From: an uncultured Pseudacidovorax sp.
GTDB lineage: Bacteria > Pseudomonadota > Gammaproteobacteria > Burkholderiales > Burkholderiaceae_C
NCBI RefSeq assembly: GCF_913773995.1
Contig: NZ_CAJYES010000135.1
Coordinates: 1-33,373 of the forward strand
Direction: 5' to 3'
DNA: 33,373 bases
The position numbers and the translations under genes are program-made. The notes under the pieces are model-generated. The model had not been told where the DNA came from, searched no databases, and saw only the letters and a list, made by a program, of their open reading frames with translations. Positions 25,695-33,373 of this stretch are shown in pieces (position 1 is the stretch's first letter; the number at the start of each line of letters is the position of its first letter).

Positions 25695-26252
25695 TCAGCG
25701 CCCGATGCCGTAGATGCCCACCAGCAGGTTGCCCAGCACCATCGCCACGATCTGCAGCAGCACGATGGCCACGAGCGGCGACAGGTCGACGCCGCCGATC
25801 AACGGCACCACGCGACGGATGGGCCGCACCAGCGGCTCGGCCAGGCGCTGCACCAGGTCGTGCAGCACGGGGGATGCGCCGGGGATCCACGACAGCACCG
25901 CATAGACGATCAGCAACGCCGTCAGCCCCGACACCGCCAGCTGCAGCAGCCCGAACAGCGACAGCAGCGGCAGCGCCACCGGCCGCAGGCCCCCGGCCAG
26001 CAGCATCAGCAGCAGGTACTTGAGCATGACGATCAGCCAGGCCGCCACCAGGCTGGCCAGATCCCAGCGGCCCGCCGCCGGCAGGATGCGGCGCAAGGGC
26101 AGCACGATCCAGTCGGTCAATGCGAAGACGAAACGCCCCAGCGGATTGCCGAAGGGCACGCGGTGCAGCTGCATGTACAGGCGCAGCAGGCAGGCGCCGC
26201 CCAGCAGGCCGGCGATGACGTCCAGCAGGAACGAGGGGATCTGGTAGAGCAT
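25695..26252 (-). CDS. YggT family membrane protein
   Basis: A 185-residue integral membrane protein with two YGGT repeats. Each has paired hydrophobic helices followed by a P-x-R/L-R-R-like amphipathic segment (WIVLPLRRILPAAGRWDLASLVAAW; PLVRPIRRVVPLIGGVDLSPLVAIVLLQ). The family is widespread, with suggested roles in osmotic stress or cell-division-linked membrane organisation; no enzymatic role is known. I start at ATG 26252 (MLYQIPSFLLDVIAGLLGG), the family's usual beginning. The frame is open back to ATG 26318, but that would overlap the divergent neighbour. It is convergent with the reductase gene. Confidence 0.88.
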   Translation of the reverse strand: MLYQIPSFLLDVIAGLLGGACLLRLYMQLHRVPFGNPLGRFVFALTDWIVLPLRRILPAAGRWDLASLVAAWLIVMLKYLLLMLLAGGLRPVALPLLSLFGLLQLAVSGLTALLIVYAVLSWIPGASPVLHDLVQRLAEPLVRPIRRVVPLIGGVDLSPLVAIVLLQIVAMVLGNLLVGIYGIGR

Positions 26253-26316
26253 CGGCAGGGCTGGCAGGAGGGGCAGGAAGGGAGTGCGATGATAGCCACG
26301 CACTTTCGACCCGATC

Positions 26317-26943
26317 ATGTCCGAAGCCCCCGCCTCCCTGCCGCTTTTCCCCCTCGGTACCGTGCTCTTTCCGGGCGGGCTGCTGCCGCTGCGGATCTTC
26401 GAGCTGCGCTACCTGCAGATGATCGGCGAGTGCCACAAGACGGGCGCGCCCTTCGGCGTGGTCGGGCTGATGCGGGGTGCGGAAGTGCGTGCCGCCGGCG
26501 CAGCGCCCGAGGTCTTCGGTGACATGGGCACCCTCGCCACCATCCGCCACCTGGAGTCGCCCCAGTCCGGCCTGCTCGTCATCGAATGCGTGGGCACCGA
26601 ACGCTTTCGCATCCTGGAGCGCCGGCAACAGGCCAACGGCCTGTGGACGGCCCGCACGGAGATGCTGCCACCCGAAGCCCGCGTGCCGGTGCCCGACGAC
26701 CTACGCGGGGTGGCCGATGCGCTGCGCCAGTTCGCCGACTCCCTGCGCCAGCGCGGTGGCGCGCTTCCCCTGGGAGAGCCCCTGGATTACGACGACTGCG
26801 CCTGGGTGGCCAACCGCTGGTGCGAGCTGCTGCCCCTGCCCTCGGAAATGCGCCAGCGCCTGCTGGCACTGGACAGCCCGCTGGTGCGACTGGAGCTGGT
26901 GGGCGATCTGCTGGCGCAGACGCGCATCTCGGGCCAGCGCTGA
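26317..26943 (+). CDS. Lon N-terminal (LON substrate-binding) domain protein
   Basis: A 208-residue protein consisting only of the LON substrate-binding domain: ASLPLFPLGTVLFPGGLLPLRIFELRYLQMIGECHKTGAPFGVV at the start is diagnostic. It lacks the AAA+ ATPase and peptidase parts of Lon. Stand-alone proteins of this kind are common in proteobacteria, with no settled function; adaptor or binding roles have been suggested. ATG 26317, divergent from yggT with 64 bp between starts. A 230-bp gap to lysS follows. Confidence 0.92.
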   Translation: MSEAPASLPLFPLGTVLFPGGLLPLRIFELRYLQMIGECHKTGAPFGVVGLMRGAEVRAAGAAPEVFGDMGTLATIRHLESPQSGLLVIECVGTERFRILERRQQANGLWTARTEMLPPEARVPVPDDLRGVADALRQFADSLRQRGGALPLGEPLDYDDCAWVANRWCELLPLPSEMRQRLLALDSPLVRLELVGDLLAQTRISGQR

Positions 26944-27023
26944 GCGAACCACGCGGGCCACATCCCCGCCAGGCCTCTGCGAGCGCACAGGCTGTGTTTC
27001 AACGCCGCCTCCGCAGCGCGCAC

Positions 27024-27086
27024 GCCGCGTTGCACAACGCGGCCCGCTAAAATCGCTCGCCGCGCTGCACCGGGCCCACGGCCCGG
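27024..27086 (+). promoter_or_regulatory. Candidate lysS promoter with two flanking hairpins
   Basis: TAAAAT (27048-27053) is a likely -10. Before it lies a hairpin GCCGCGTT / AACGCGGC (27024-27031 and 27036-27043, loop GCAC). After it lies CCGGGCC / GGCCCGG (27070-27076 and 27080-27086, loop CAC). The first may terminate the upstream gene or be an operator; the second would sit at the start of the lysS leader, about 90-120 nt long. No T-box or lysine-riboswitch features were recognised. Confidence 0.4.
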
Positions 27087-27173
27087 CGACCCTCGCGCCA
27101 CTCCCCCTGACAGCTGCCCTCTCTCCGGTCGCCCCCGCGCCCGGCGGCGGCCTCCAACTGCACGACGCCCTCC

Positions 27174-28712
27174 ATGTCCGACCTCACCACGCCGGCCGCT
27201 GCCGCCCCTTCCGTTGACGACAACCAGCTGATCGCCGAGCGCCGCGAGAAACTGAAGGCGCTGCGGGCCGGCCAGGCCGAAGGCCGCGGTGTCGCCTTCC
27301 CCAACGACTTCAAGCCGGCCGACCGCGCCGACGCCCTGCTCGCCGCGCACGGCGAGACGGCCGCAGAAGCGCTCGAAGCCACGCCGGTGGCCGCGAGCGT
27401 CGGCGGCCGCATGATGCTCAAGCGCGTGATGGGCAAGGCCAGCTTCGCCACGCTGCAGGACGCCACCGGCCGCATCCAGCTCTACGTCACCCGCGACGCC
27501 CTGGGCGAAGAGGCCTATGCCGACTTCAAGAAGTGGGACCTGGGCGACATCGTCGGTGCCGAAGGCACGCTGATGAAGACCAAGACCGGCGAACTGTCGA
27601 TCAAGGTCAGCCGCCTGCGCCTGCTGACCAAGAGCCTGCGACCGCTGCCGGACAAGTTCCACGGCATGAGCGACCAGGAGCAGAAGTACCGCCAGCGCTA
27701 CGTCGACCTGATCACCGACGAGGCCGCCCGCACCCGCTTCGCCGCCCGCAGCAAGGCCGTGAGCGGCATCCGCGAGTTCATGGTGAGCCATGGCTTCCTG
27801 GAGGTGGAGACGCCCATGCTCCATCCCATTCCCGGCGGCGCCAATGCCAAGCCCTTCGTCACGCACCACAACGCGCTGGACCAGGAGATGTACCTGCGCA
27901 TCGCGCCGGAGCTCTACCTCAAGCGCCTGATCGTGGGCGGCTTCGAGCGCGTGTTCGAGATCAACCGCAACTTCCGCAACGAAGGCATCTCGGTCCGGCA
28001 CAACCCCGAGTTCACGATGATGGAGTTCTACGCGGCCTACTGGAACTACCGCGACCTGATGGACTTCACCGAAGCGCTGATCCGTGACGCCGCCACCAAG
28101 GCCGTGGGCACGCTGCAGCTGACCTACCAGGGCAAGCCGGTGGACCTGGTCGCGCCCTTCGAGCGCTTGACCATCCGCGAGGCCATCGTCAAGCACACCG
28201 AGGCCGGCGACAACGTGGACAGCCGCGACTGGCTGATCGCCGCGCTGCGCAAGCTGGGCATGAGCGAAGAAAAGGACCGCCTGGCTGGCCGCACCCTGGC
28301 CAGCCTGCAGGTGCTGTACTTCGAGGAAGTGGTCGAAGAGAAGCTCTGGCAGCCCACCTTCATCATGGAGCACCCGACCGAGATCTCGCCCCTGGCCCGC
28401 GCCAACGACGAGCGGCCTGAGGTGACCGAGCGCTTCGAGCTCTACATCACCGGCCGCGAGTTCGGCAACGGCTTCTCGGAGCTGAACGACGCCGAGGACC
28501 AGGCCGCCCGCTTCAACGCCCAGGTGGCCGCCAAGGACAGCGGCGACGACGAGGCGATGTACTTCGACCACGACTTCGTGCGCGCGCTGGAGTACGGCAT
28601 GCCCCCCACCGGCGGCTGCGGCATCGGCATCGACCGCTTCATGATGCTGCTGACCGACTCGCCCAGCATCCGCGACGTGATCCTGTTCCCGGCACTGCGG
28701 CGCGAGGGCTGA
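27174..28712 (+). CDS. lysS: Lysyl-tRNA synthetase, class II
   Basis: A 512-residue enzyme charging tRNA-Lys. The N-terminal OB-fold anticodon-binding domain (about 70-180) contains [27 protein letters not shown]. Class II motif 2 appears as [26 protein letters not shown] and motif 3 as [14 protein letters not shown]. Length is typical (E. coli 505), with a slightly extended Ala/Pro-rich N-terminus. The ATG at 27174 lacks a strong Shine-Dalgarno sequence. Confidence 0.98.
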   Translation: MSDLTTPAAAAPSVDDNQLIAERREKLKALRAGQAEGRGVAFPNDFKPADRADALLAAHGETAAEALEATPVAASVGGRMMLKRVMGKASFATLQDATGRIQLYVTRDALGEEAYADFKKWDLGDIVGAEGTLMKTKTGELSIKVSRLRLLTKSLRPLPDKFHGMSDQEQKYRQRYVDLITDEAARTRFAARSKAVSGIREFMVSHGFLEVETPMLHPIPGGANAKPFVTHHNALDQEMYLRIAPELYLKRLIVGGFERVFEINRNFRNEGISVRHNPEFTMMEFYAAYWNYRDLMDFTEALIRDAATKAVGTLQLTYQGKPVDLVAPFERLTIREAIVKHTEAGDNVDSRDWLIAALRKLGMSEEKDRLAGRTLASLQVLYFEEVVEEKLWQPTFIMEHPTEISPLARANDERPEVTERFELYITGREFGNGFSELNDAEDQAARFNAQVAAKDSGDDEAMYFDHDFVRALEYGMPPTGGCGIGIDRFMMLLTDSPSIRDVILFPALRREG

Positions 28713-28724
28713 ACGGGCCTGTCG

Positions 28725-28757
28725 GGGCTGGCGCGGCGGCCTGGCCGCTCTCAGCCC
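28725..28757. terminator. Possible bidirectional hairpin between lysS and the DUF167 gene
   Basis: GGGCTG (28725-28730) pairs with CAGCCC (28752-28757), with an inner GCGGC/GCCGC stem. It lies between convergent genes and overlaps the DUF167 stop codon. No good T tract on either side; low confidence. Confidence 0.35.
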
Positions 28758-28984
28758 TGATTCACCTTCACCAGCTTCATCCGCCCGCCCGCGCCGGCGT
28801 GAATGTCGACGGCCGCCTTGGCCACGCCCAGTTGTTTCGCCACCAGGGCGATCAGCTCGGCATTGGCCTTGCCGTCCACCGGCGGCGACTTGAGCTGGGC
28901 CAGCCAGGTGCCGTCTTCCTGCTGCACCAGCGTGCTCGCCCGGGCGTTGGGCTTGACCTTCACCTGCAGCATCGTGGTCGCCAT
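28751..28984 (-). CDS. DUF167 (YggU) family protein
   Basis: A 77-residue small protein of the conserved DUF167/YggU family. VKVKPNARASTLV at the N-terminus and LKSPPVDGKANAELIALVAKQLGV in the middle are the family's two best-conserved stretches. The fold is known for homologues, but the function is not. The last gene of the minus-strand operon, 11 bp after nagZ. ATG at 28982-28984. Confidence 0.9.
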   Translation of the reverse strand: MATTMLQVKVKPNARASTLVQQEDGTWLAQLKSPPVDGKANAELIALVAKQLGVAKAAVDIHAGAGGRMKLVKVNQG

Positions 28985-28995
28985 GGGCCGCGTTC

Positions 28996-30099
28996 TCAGA
29001 CGGTGGCGGGAAGCAGCGCGCGGGCGTGGCGGTAGCCTGCATCGCCCATCAACGCTTCCCAGCCAAGGGCTTCGCCCCGCGGCAACAGGGCACGTCGGCG
29101 GGCTTCGCGTTCGGGCGACGGCGCGAGTTCGCCGCGTGCCTGCGCCTGCGTCATTGCCTCAAGGAATTCGTCCAGCACCGCGCCGCCGTTCAGGCTCTGA
29201 TTGCACAGCAGCGCCAAGTCGCAGCCGGCCTGCAGCGCCTGCAGCGCCGCCTGAGCCCGCGTCAGCAGCCGGCCTTCGAGATGGCGAGCACCTTCCATGC
29301 TGAGGTCGTCGCTGATGACCGCGCCGGTGAAGCCCAGGCGCTGGCGCAGCACGTCCTGCAGCCACCGAGATGAGAAACCCGCAGGCCGCGCGTCGACGGC
29401 GGGATAGACGACATGCGCCGGCATCACCGCCGCCAGGCTCGCACTGAGCCAGCGATAGGGTGCGGCGTCGTCGGCCAGGATCTCCTCCAGGCCACGCGGG
29501 TCGACCGGCACGGCCACGTGCGAATCGGCCGCCGCGAAGCCGTGGCCGGGGAAATGCTTGCCGCAGTGGGCCATGCCAGCATCGCGCAGGCCGTGCATCA
29601 CCGCCCGGGCGAGCGCTGCGACGACGGCGGGGTCGCGGTGGAAGCTGCGGTTGCCGATGACGGCGCTGCGCGAGGCCGGCGTCTCGCCCGCTGCGGCGTC
29701 GGCATGGTCCAGGTCCAGCACCGGCGCGAAGGAGAAGCCGATGCCGCAGGCCCGCAGCTCCGCCGCCAGCACCTGGCCGAGTGCTGCAGCGGCGTTCAGC
29801 GCGCGCTGTGGACCATCGCCGCCCGACTGCCACAGCATGCCCAGCGCACGCATCGACGGCAGCACCGTGAAGCCGTCCGTGCGGAAGCGCTGCACGCGGC
29901 CGCCTTCATGGTCCACGGCAATCAACAGGTCGGGGCGCAGCGCCTGGATTTCGGCCGAGAGCGCCGTGATCTGCGCCCGGCTCTCGAAGTTGCGGCTGAA
30001 GTAGATGCAGCCGCCCACGAGCGGGTGCTGCAGGCGGCGCCGGTCATCGGCCGTGAGGGTGGTGCCGGCGACGTCGATGATGAGCGGGGAATCGGTCAT
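28996..30099 (-). CDS. nagZ: Beta-N-acetylhexosaminidase (peptidoglycan recycling)
   Basis: A 367-residue cytoplasmic glycoside hydrolase family 3 enzyme removing GlcNAc from anhydro-muropeptides during cell-wall recycling. The His-containing loop KHFPGHG (residues 181-187) and nucleophile region [10 protein letters not shown] (probable nucleophile Asp264) are both diagnostic for NagZ. Early [13 protein letters not shown] and [13 protein letters not shown] also fit. The start ATG (30097-30099) overlaps the acpS stop (ATGA). Length close to other NagZ (about 340-360). Confidence 0.97.
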   Translation of the reverse strand: MTDSPLIIDVAGTTLTADDRRRLQHPLVGGCIYFSRNFESRAQITALSAEIQALRPDLLIAVDHEGGRVQRFRTDGFTVLPSMRALGMLWQSGGDGPQRALNAAAALGQVLAAELRACGIGFSFAPVLDLDHADAAAGETPASRSAVIGNRSFHRDPAVVAALARAVMHGLRDAGMAHCGKHFPGHGFAAADSHVAVPVDPRGLEEILADDAAPYRWLSASLAAVMPAHVVYPAVDARPAGFSSRWLQDVLRQRLGFTGAVISDDLSMEGARHLEGRLLTRAQAALQALQAGCDLALLCNQSLNGGAVLDEFLEAMTQAQARGELAPSPEREARRRALLPRGEALGWEALMGDAGYRHARALLPATV

Positions 30100-30494
30100 G
30101 GGGCCTGCCTCTCGACCACCACGAAGCTGGCCGCGTAGTCGGCCTCATCGGTGACGGTCACATGCGCCGACAGCCCCTGCGCCTCGAACCAGCTCTTGAG
30201 CGGATCGTGCAGCGCGATGTAGGGCTTGCCGCTGCGGTCGTTGAGGATCTCGCACAGGCGCCAGCTCATGGGCATGCGCATGCCCAGCCCGATGGCCTTG
30301 CTGAAGGCCTCCTTGGCGGAGAAGCGGGTGGCGAGGTAGCGCATGCCGCGCGCCGGCCAGCGGCTGGCACGCTGGCGCCAGATGAGCAGTTCGGCATCAC
30401 CCAGCACGCGCTCGGCGAACCGGTCGCCCTGCCGGCCGACGGTGGCTTCGATGCGACGGATGTCGCACAGGTCGGTGCCGATGCCGTGGATCAC
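30096..30494 (-). CDS. acpS: Holo-[acyl-carrier-protein] synthase
   Basis: A 132-residue AcpS-type phosphopantetheinyl transferase, loading the 4'-phosphopantetheine arm from CoA onto acyl carrier protein. Begins [15 protein letters not shown] with the Mg-binding Asp8; second motif [13 protein letters not shown] with Glu62. The start is GTG (30492-30494), overlapping the pdxJ stop (GTGA). The pdxJ-acpS pairing is conserved from E. coli to betaproteobacteria. Four-base overlaps on both sides indicate translational coupling. Confidence 0.95.
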   Translation of the reverse strand: MIHGIGTDLCDIRRIEATVGRQGDRFAERVLGDAELLIWRQRASRWPARGMRYLATRFSAKEAFSKAIGLGMRMPMSWRLCEILNDRSGKPYIALHDPLKSWFEAQGLSAHVTVTDEADYAASFVVVERQAP

Positions 30495-31255
30495 GAGGCA
30501 GCCGCGTCGATGCAGCGCAGGTAGGCGCGCGTGGTGGCTTCGTAGCCGGCTTCGAGCGCGTCGGCGACGAAGGCATGGCCGATGGACACCTCCTTGACCT
30601 GCGGCACGGCGCGCAGGAAATCCGTGAGGTTGTCCTGGCTCAGGTCGTGGCCCGCGTTGACTTCCAGGCCCACCGCCTGCGCGGCCTGGGCGGCGGCGGC
30701 GTAGCGCGCCAGCACGGCGTCCGCATCCGGCCGGCCGCGGGACGCTGCATAGCCTTCGGTGTAGAGCTCGACACGGTCGGCTCCCACGGCGCGGGCCGCG
30801 GCCATCATCTCGGGCGCAGGATCCATGAACAGGCTCACGCGCACGTCGAGGGCCTTCGCCTCGGCGATCAGCGGGCGCAGGCGCTCGGCATCCTGCGGGA
30901 AGGTCCAGCCGTGGTCGCTGGTGAACTGGTCTTCGCTGTCGGGCACGAAGGTGGCCTGATGGGGTCGCAGTTCGCGCACGAAGTCCATCAGGTTGTGGAA
31001 GGGGTTGCCTTCGATGTTGAACTCGACGCCCGGCCAGTCCTGCTTCAGCAGCGCGTGCAGTTCGTGCACGTCGTCCGCGCGGATGTGGCGGGCGTCCGGC
31101 CGCGGATGCACGGTGATGCCGTGCGCCCCGGCCTGCAGGCACAGCGTGGCCGCGCGGGCGACGCTCGGAATGCCCAGGTGGCGGGTGTTGCGCAGCAGCG
31201 CGACCTTGTTGACGTTGACGGACAGTGCCGTGCGGGAGGAAGTGGCGGTGTTCAC
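30491..31255 (-). CDS. pdxJ: Pyridoxine 5'-phosphate synthase
   Basis: A 254-residue TIM-barrel enzyme condensing 3-amino-2-oxopropyl phosphate (1-amino-acetone 3-phosphate) and deoxyxylulose 5-phosphate to pyridoxine phosphate. [15 protein letters not shown] at the start; active-site His50 ([12 protein letters not shown]), Glu82 (FNIEGNP) and His203 (VNAGHDLS) match the family. The start appears to be GTG (31253-31255), with GAAGG about 11 bp upstream. It lies 58 bp after the recO stop. Confidence 0.96.
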   Translation of the reverse strand: MNTATSSRTALSVNVNKVALLRNTRHLGIPSVARAATLCLQAGAHGITVHPRPDARHIRADDVHELHALLKQDWPGVEFNIEGNPFHNLMDFVRELRPHQATFVPDSEDQFTSDHGWTFPQDAERLRPLIAEAKALDVRVSLFMDPAPEMMAAARAVGADRVELYTEGYAASRGRPDADAVLARYAAAAQAAQAVGLEVNAGHDLSQDNLTDFLRAVPQVKEVSIGHAFVADALEAGYEATTRAYLRCIDAAAS

Positions 31256-31313
31256 GGATGGACCTTCGGCTTGGCCTGGATGGCGAACGTTGCGACCGGT
31301 GGCCGGACGCGCC

Positions 31314-32093
31314 TCACAGATCCTGCAGGTCGCGCATCATCTGCCGGGTGCGCAGCTGGGCGACGCCGCAATGGTAGTGGAGCAGTTGGCGCAGCTGGCC
31401 GCGCAACGCACCGCTGGCGCCGGTCGACAGCTCGGCCACGGCACGCAGCGTGCGGGTGAAGGGAGCCGGATCGGCCAGCGCACGCTGCAGCGACTGCCAG
31501 CCTTCGGCAGCGAGCGCGGCGGGCTCGTCCTCGCCGGCCTCGCGGAGCCCGGCCTCGGGCACCAGCAGGTAGCGGCCGCCCGGCGTGAGCGGGCTCAGCG
31601 TGAGGGTCTGGACATCCAGGTCGGGCAGGAAGCCGGTCTCGCGCAGCAGCAGCAGCTCGAAGGCCCGCAGCGCCGAAGCCTGCACCGCCTGCTGAGAGGA
31701 CGGGTCGTGCGGCGTGCCCAACACCTGCACCACGGCCGCATAGGCATCGAACAGCGCCGGGTGCGCATCCTCGCGCGCCAGCAGGCGCAGCAGCAGCTCG
31801 TTCAGGTAGTAGCCCGACATCAGCGCATCGCCGGTCGGCATGACATGGCCACCCATCCACTCGGCGGACTTGAGCGTGCGCACCTCGGCATCGCCGCCGA
31901 AGGCCAGCTGCAGCGGCTGCAGCGGCAGCAGCACCGGCCGGAAGTTGGAACTCGGCCGCTTCGCCCCCTTGGCCACCAGCGCGATGCGCCCGTGGTGGCG
32001 GGTGAACACCTCCAGGATCAGGCTGGACTCGCTCCAGTCGTAGCGGTGCAGCACGAAGGCGGGTTCATGCGCGACCCGGCGGCTGGTCGCCAC
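31314..32093 (-). CDS. recO: DNA repair protein RecO
   Basis: A 259-residue RecFOR-pathway mediator that loads RecA at gaps and anneals single strands. The N-terminal OB fold begins with [40 protein letters not shown], diagnostic of RecO; the C-terminal part is the helical RecO_C domain (about 85-240). No Cys-rich zinc motif, as is usual in proteobacteria. It starts at GTG (32091-32093) one base after the era stop, so its expression should follow era closely. Confidence 0.95.
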   Translation of the reverse strand: MATSRRVAHEPAFVLHRYDWSESSLILEVFTRHHGRIALVAKGAKRPSSNFRPVLLPLQPLQLAFGGDAEVRTLKSAEWMGGHVMPTGDALMSGYYLNELLLRLLAREDAHPALFDAYAAVVQVLGTPHDPSSQQAVQASALRAFELLLLRETGFLPDLDVQTLTLSPLTPGGRYLLVPEAGLREAGEDEPAALAAEGWQSLQRALADPAPFTRTLRAVAELSTGASGALRGQLRQLLHYHCGVAQLRTRQMMRDLQDL

Positions 32094-32094
32094 G

Positions 32095-33144
32095 TCACTC
32101 GTAGCCGAAGCTTTTCACGCGGGCTTCGTCGTCGGCCCAGCCGGAGCGCACCTTCACCCACAGCTCGATGAACACCTTGGCGCCCATCAGCTTCTCCAGT
32201 TCCTGGCGCGTCTCCATGCCGATGCGCTTGATGCGCTCGCCCTTGTCGCCGATCACCATGGCCTTGTGGCCGTCACGCTCCACCACGATGGTGGCGGCGA
32301 TCTTGACCAGACGCTTGTGGCCCTTCTTCTGCGGCGGCTCTTCCTCGAACTTGTCGACCACCACCGTGGAGGTGTAGGGCAGTTCGTCGCCGGTCAGGCG
32401 GAACAGCTTCTCGCGCACCGTTTCGCCGGCCAGGAACTTCTCGCTGCGGTCGGTCAGCTCCTCGGCGTCATACCACCAGTTCTGCTCGGGCAGGTACTTG
32501 GCGCAGATGGCGAACAGGCGCTCGATGTCCTTCGCGTTCTTGGCCGACATGGGCACAAACTCGGCGAAGCGGTCCTGCGCCTCGCCGCCGTGCTCGCGCT
32601 GCATCTGCTGCAGCCAGGGGGCCAGGTCGGCACGGCGCAGAACGGTGTCGAGCTTGTTGGCGATCAGCAGCACGGGGATGTTGCGGTCGAGCAGACCCAG
32701 CACCTTGGCATCCGCCGACGTGAAACGGCCGGCCTCGACGACGAAGAGGATCAGGTCGACGTCGGCCACCGCGCCCAGCACCGTCTTGTTGAGCGAGCGG
32801 TTGAGCGCATTGGCATGCCGGGTCTGGAAGCCGGGCGTGTCGACGAACACGAACTGGGTGCCACCGGGGCCCTCGGCATCGGCCACGGTGCGGATGCCGG
32901 TGATGCGATGGCGCGTGGTCTGGGCCTTGCGGGAGGTGATGCTGATCTTCTGGCCCACCAGCGCATTCATCAGCGTGGACTTGCCGACGTTGGGCTTGCC
33001 GACGATGGCCACCAGCCCGCAACGCTGGCCCGGGATGGGCTCGGCCTGAACGCCCGCGGGCAGCGGCGGCATGGGGGGCATGTCGGGCACCGGATCGTGG
33101 TCGGGCGCGGAAGGGACGTCGGGAAGGTCGTTGTGCTCGTTCAT
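32095..33144 (-). CDS. era: GTPase Era
   Basis: A 349-residue GTPase that binds the 3' end of 16S rRNA and helps 30S maturation. G1 GKPNVGKS (residues 49-56), G3 DTPGF (102-106), G4 NKLD (163-166), G5 SAK (200-202), and a C-terminal KH domain with GDKG (299-302). It is about 48 residues longer than E. coli Era (301). Most of the extra length is an acidic, Pro-rich N-terminal tail ([20 protein letters not shown]...), common in related betaproteobacteria. ATG at 33142-33144, 17 bp after the rnc stop. Confidence 0.97.
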   Translation of the reverse strand: MNEHNDLPDVPSAPDHDPVPDMPPMPPLPAGVQAEPIPGQRCGLVAIVGKPNVGKSTLMNALVGQKISITSRKAQTTRHRITGIRTVADAEGPGGTQFVFVDTPGFQTRHANALNRSLNKTVLGAVADVDLILFVVEAGRFTSADAKVLGLLDRNIPVLLIANKLDTVLRRADLAPWLQQMQREHGGEAQDRFAEFVPMSAKNAKDIERLFAICAKYLPEQNWWYDAEELTDRSEKFLAGETVREKLFRLTGDELPYTSTVVVDKFEEEPPQKKGHKRLVKIAATIVVERDGHKAMVIGDKGERIKRIGMETRQELEKLMGAKVFIELWVKVRSGWADDEARVKSFGYE

Positions 33145-33161
33145 GACAGCAAGAGGGAGAT

Positions 33162-33267
33162 TCAGCGGCCGCGGGTCTTCAGGCGCTGCAGCATGGTGGC
33201 GGCCGCCGCCTGCTCACCGGCCCGTCGGGAGCCGCCGCTGCCGCGCTCGACCAGACCCAGTTCCGGC
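33162..33267 (-). CDS. rnc: Ribonuclease III, C-terminal end only
   Basis: The last 34 codons or so of rnc, read on the minus strand to TGA (33162-33164): a double-stranded-RNA-binding domain end with [20 protein letters not shown] and final LKTRGR. RNase III processes rRNA and mRNA and classically precedes era. Upstream of 33267 the minus-strand reading breaks. The next expected codons (an HKQTFEVECEV-type segment) are instead found on the plus strand at about 33274-33305. The gene is thus cut by a fold-back, not by a genuine stop or frameshift. Confidence 0.85.
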
Positions 33268-33373
33268 GCCGCGCACAAGCAGACCTTCGAAGTCGAGTGC
33301 GAGGTGCCGGAACTGGGTCTGGTCGAGCGCGGCAGCGGCGGCTCCCGACGGGCCGGTGAGCAGGCGGCGGCCG
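33200..33373. repeat. Perfect 68-bp inverted repeat at the window edge (probable fold-back artefact)
   Basis: Bases 33200-33267 are the exact reverse complement of 33306-33373, around a 38-bp spacer (33268-33305). Both arms and the spacer are rnc coding sequence: the plus strand of the spacer and right arm reads [23 protein letters not shown]-type dsRBD sequence, while the left arm reads the same codons on the minus strand. The join is at a GGCGCC palindrome (33266-33271). The repeat runs exactly to the last base. Confidence 0.9.

Noticed and set aside
26944-27173. A lysine riboswitch or T-box in front of lysS.
   Set aside because: The leader is only about 120 nt, and I see neither the multi-helix lysine riboswitch core nor a T-box sequence; only two simple hairpins are present.
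26787-29042. A 751-codon minus-strand frame over the Lon-domain gene, lysS and the DUF167 gene.
   Set aside because: Antisense shadow of lysS with biased composition and no domain; it also overlaps the real minus-strand DUF167 gene in another frame.
33200-33373. A transposon terminal repeat or a natural hairpin telomere at the right end.
   Set aside because: Both arms are rnc coding sequence, there is no transposase or mobile gene nearby, and the repeat stops exactly at the last base; a fold-back artefact explains it better.

Overview
This is a gene-dense, high-GC stretch (about two-thirds G+C by eye) of a betaproteobacterial chromosome, most likely a Burkholderiales member of the Comamonadaceae type. 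The evidence is the gene order (mdh / gntR-sdhCDAB-sdhE-gltA; leuCDB-asd-fimV-truA-trpF-trpBA-accD; rnc-era-recO-pdxJ-acpS-nagZ), the protein sequences, and -10 boxes of the form TACAAT or TAAAAT. I saw no CRISPR array, rRNA, tRNA, insertion sequence or prophage gene. Almost everything is core metabolism. The more unusual content lies in leaders and junctions, and in one iron-uptake locus.

Layout. (1) 1-6996, TCA block: the 5' part of mdh on the minus strand, a divergent GntR/UTRA regulator with a palindromic operator between them, then sdhC-sdhD-sdhA-sdhB-sdhE-gltA, closed by a strong terminator. (2) 7098-8384: a tiny entericidin-like lipoprotein with its own terminator, then a LysR regulator just upstream of leuC. 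(3) 8427-13064, branched-chain and aspartate-family synthesis: leuC-leuD-leuB, a terminator, then a 317-nt gap before asd. That gap encodes a short leader peptide ending in [10 protein letters not shown]-stop, followed by mutually exclusive RNA pairings. It looks like an attenuator sensing aspartate-family amino acids. (4) 13193-20870: fimV (polar pilus/peptidoglycan hub), truA, trpF, trpB-trpA (ATGA overlap) and accD.

(5) 20935-25633, iron locus: a Fur-box-like palindrome, an intrinsic terminator placed between that box and the next start codon, a TonB-dependent siderophore receptor, and an 827-residue fusion of a PepSY-type membrane module, flavodoxin and an NADPH-ferredoxin-reductase module. 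The receptor would import the ferric siderophore across the outer membrane. The fusion protein could carry electrons from NADPH across the inner membrane to reduce it. (6) 25695-28712: yggT (minus), a Lon N-terminal-domain protein and lysS. (7) 28751-33267, minus strand: a tightly packed operon reading rnc-era-recO-pdxJ-acpS-nagZ-DUF167, with overlaps of 1-4 nt or short gaps.

Caution about the right edge: the last 174 bases form a perfect 68-bp inverted repeat around a 38-bp spacer. They read the C-terminal codons of rnc first on one strand and then on the other. This looks like a fold-back chimera or assembly artefact, so bases from about 33268 onward should not be trusted.
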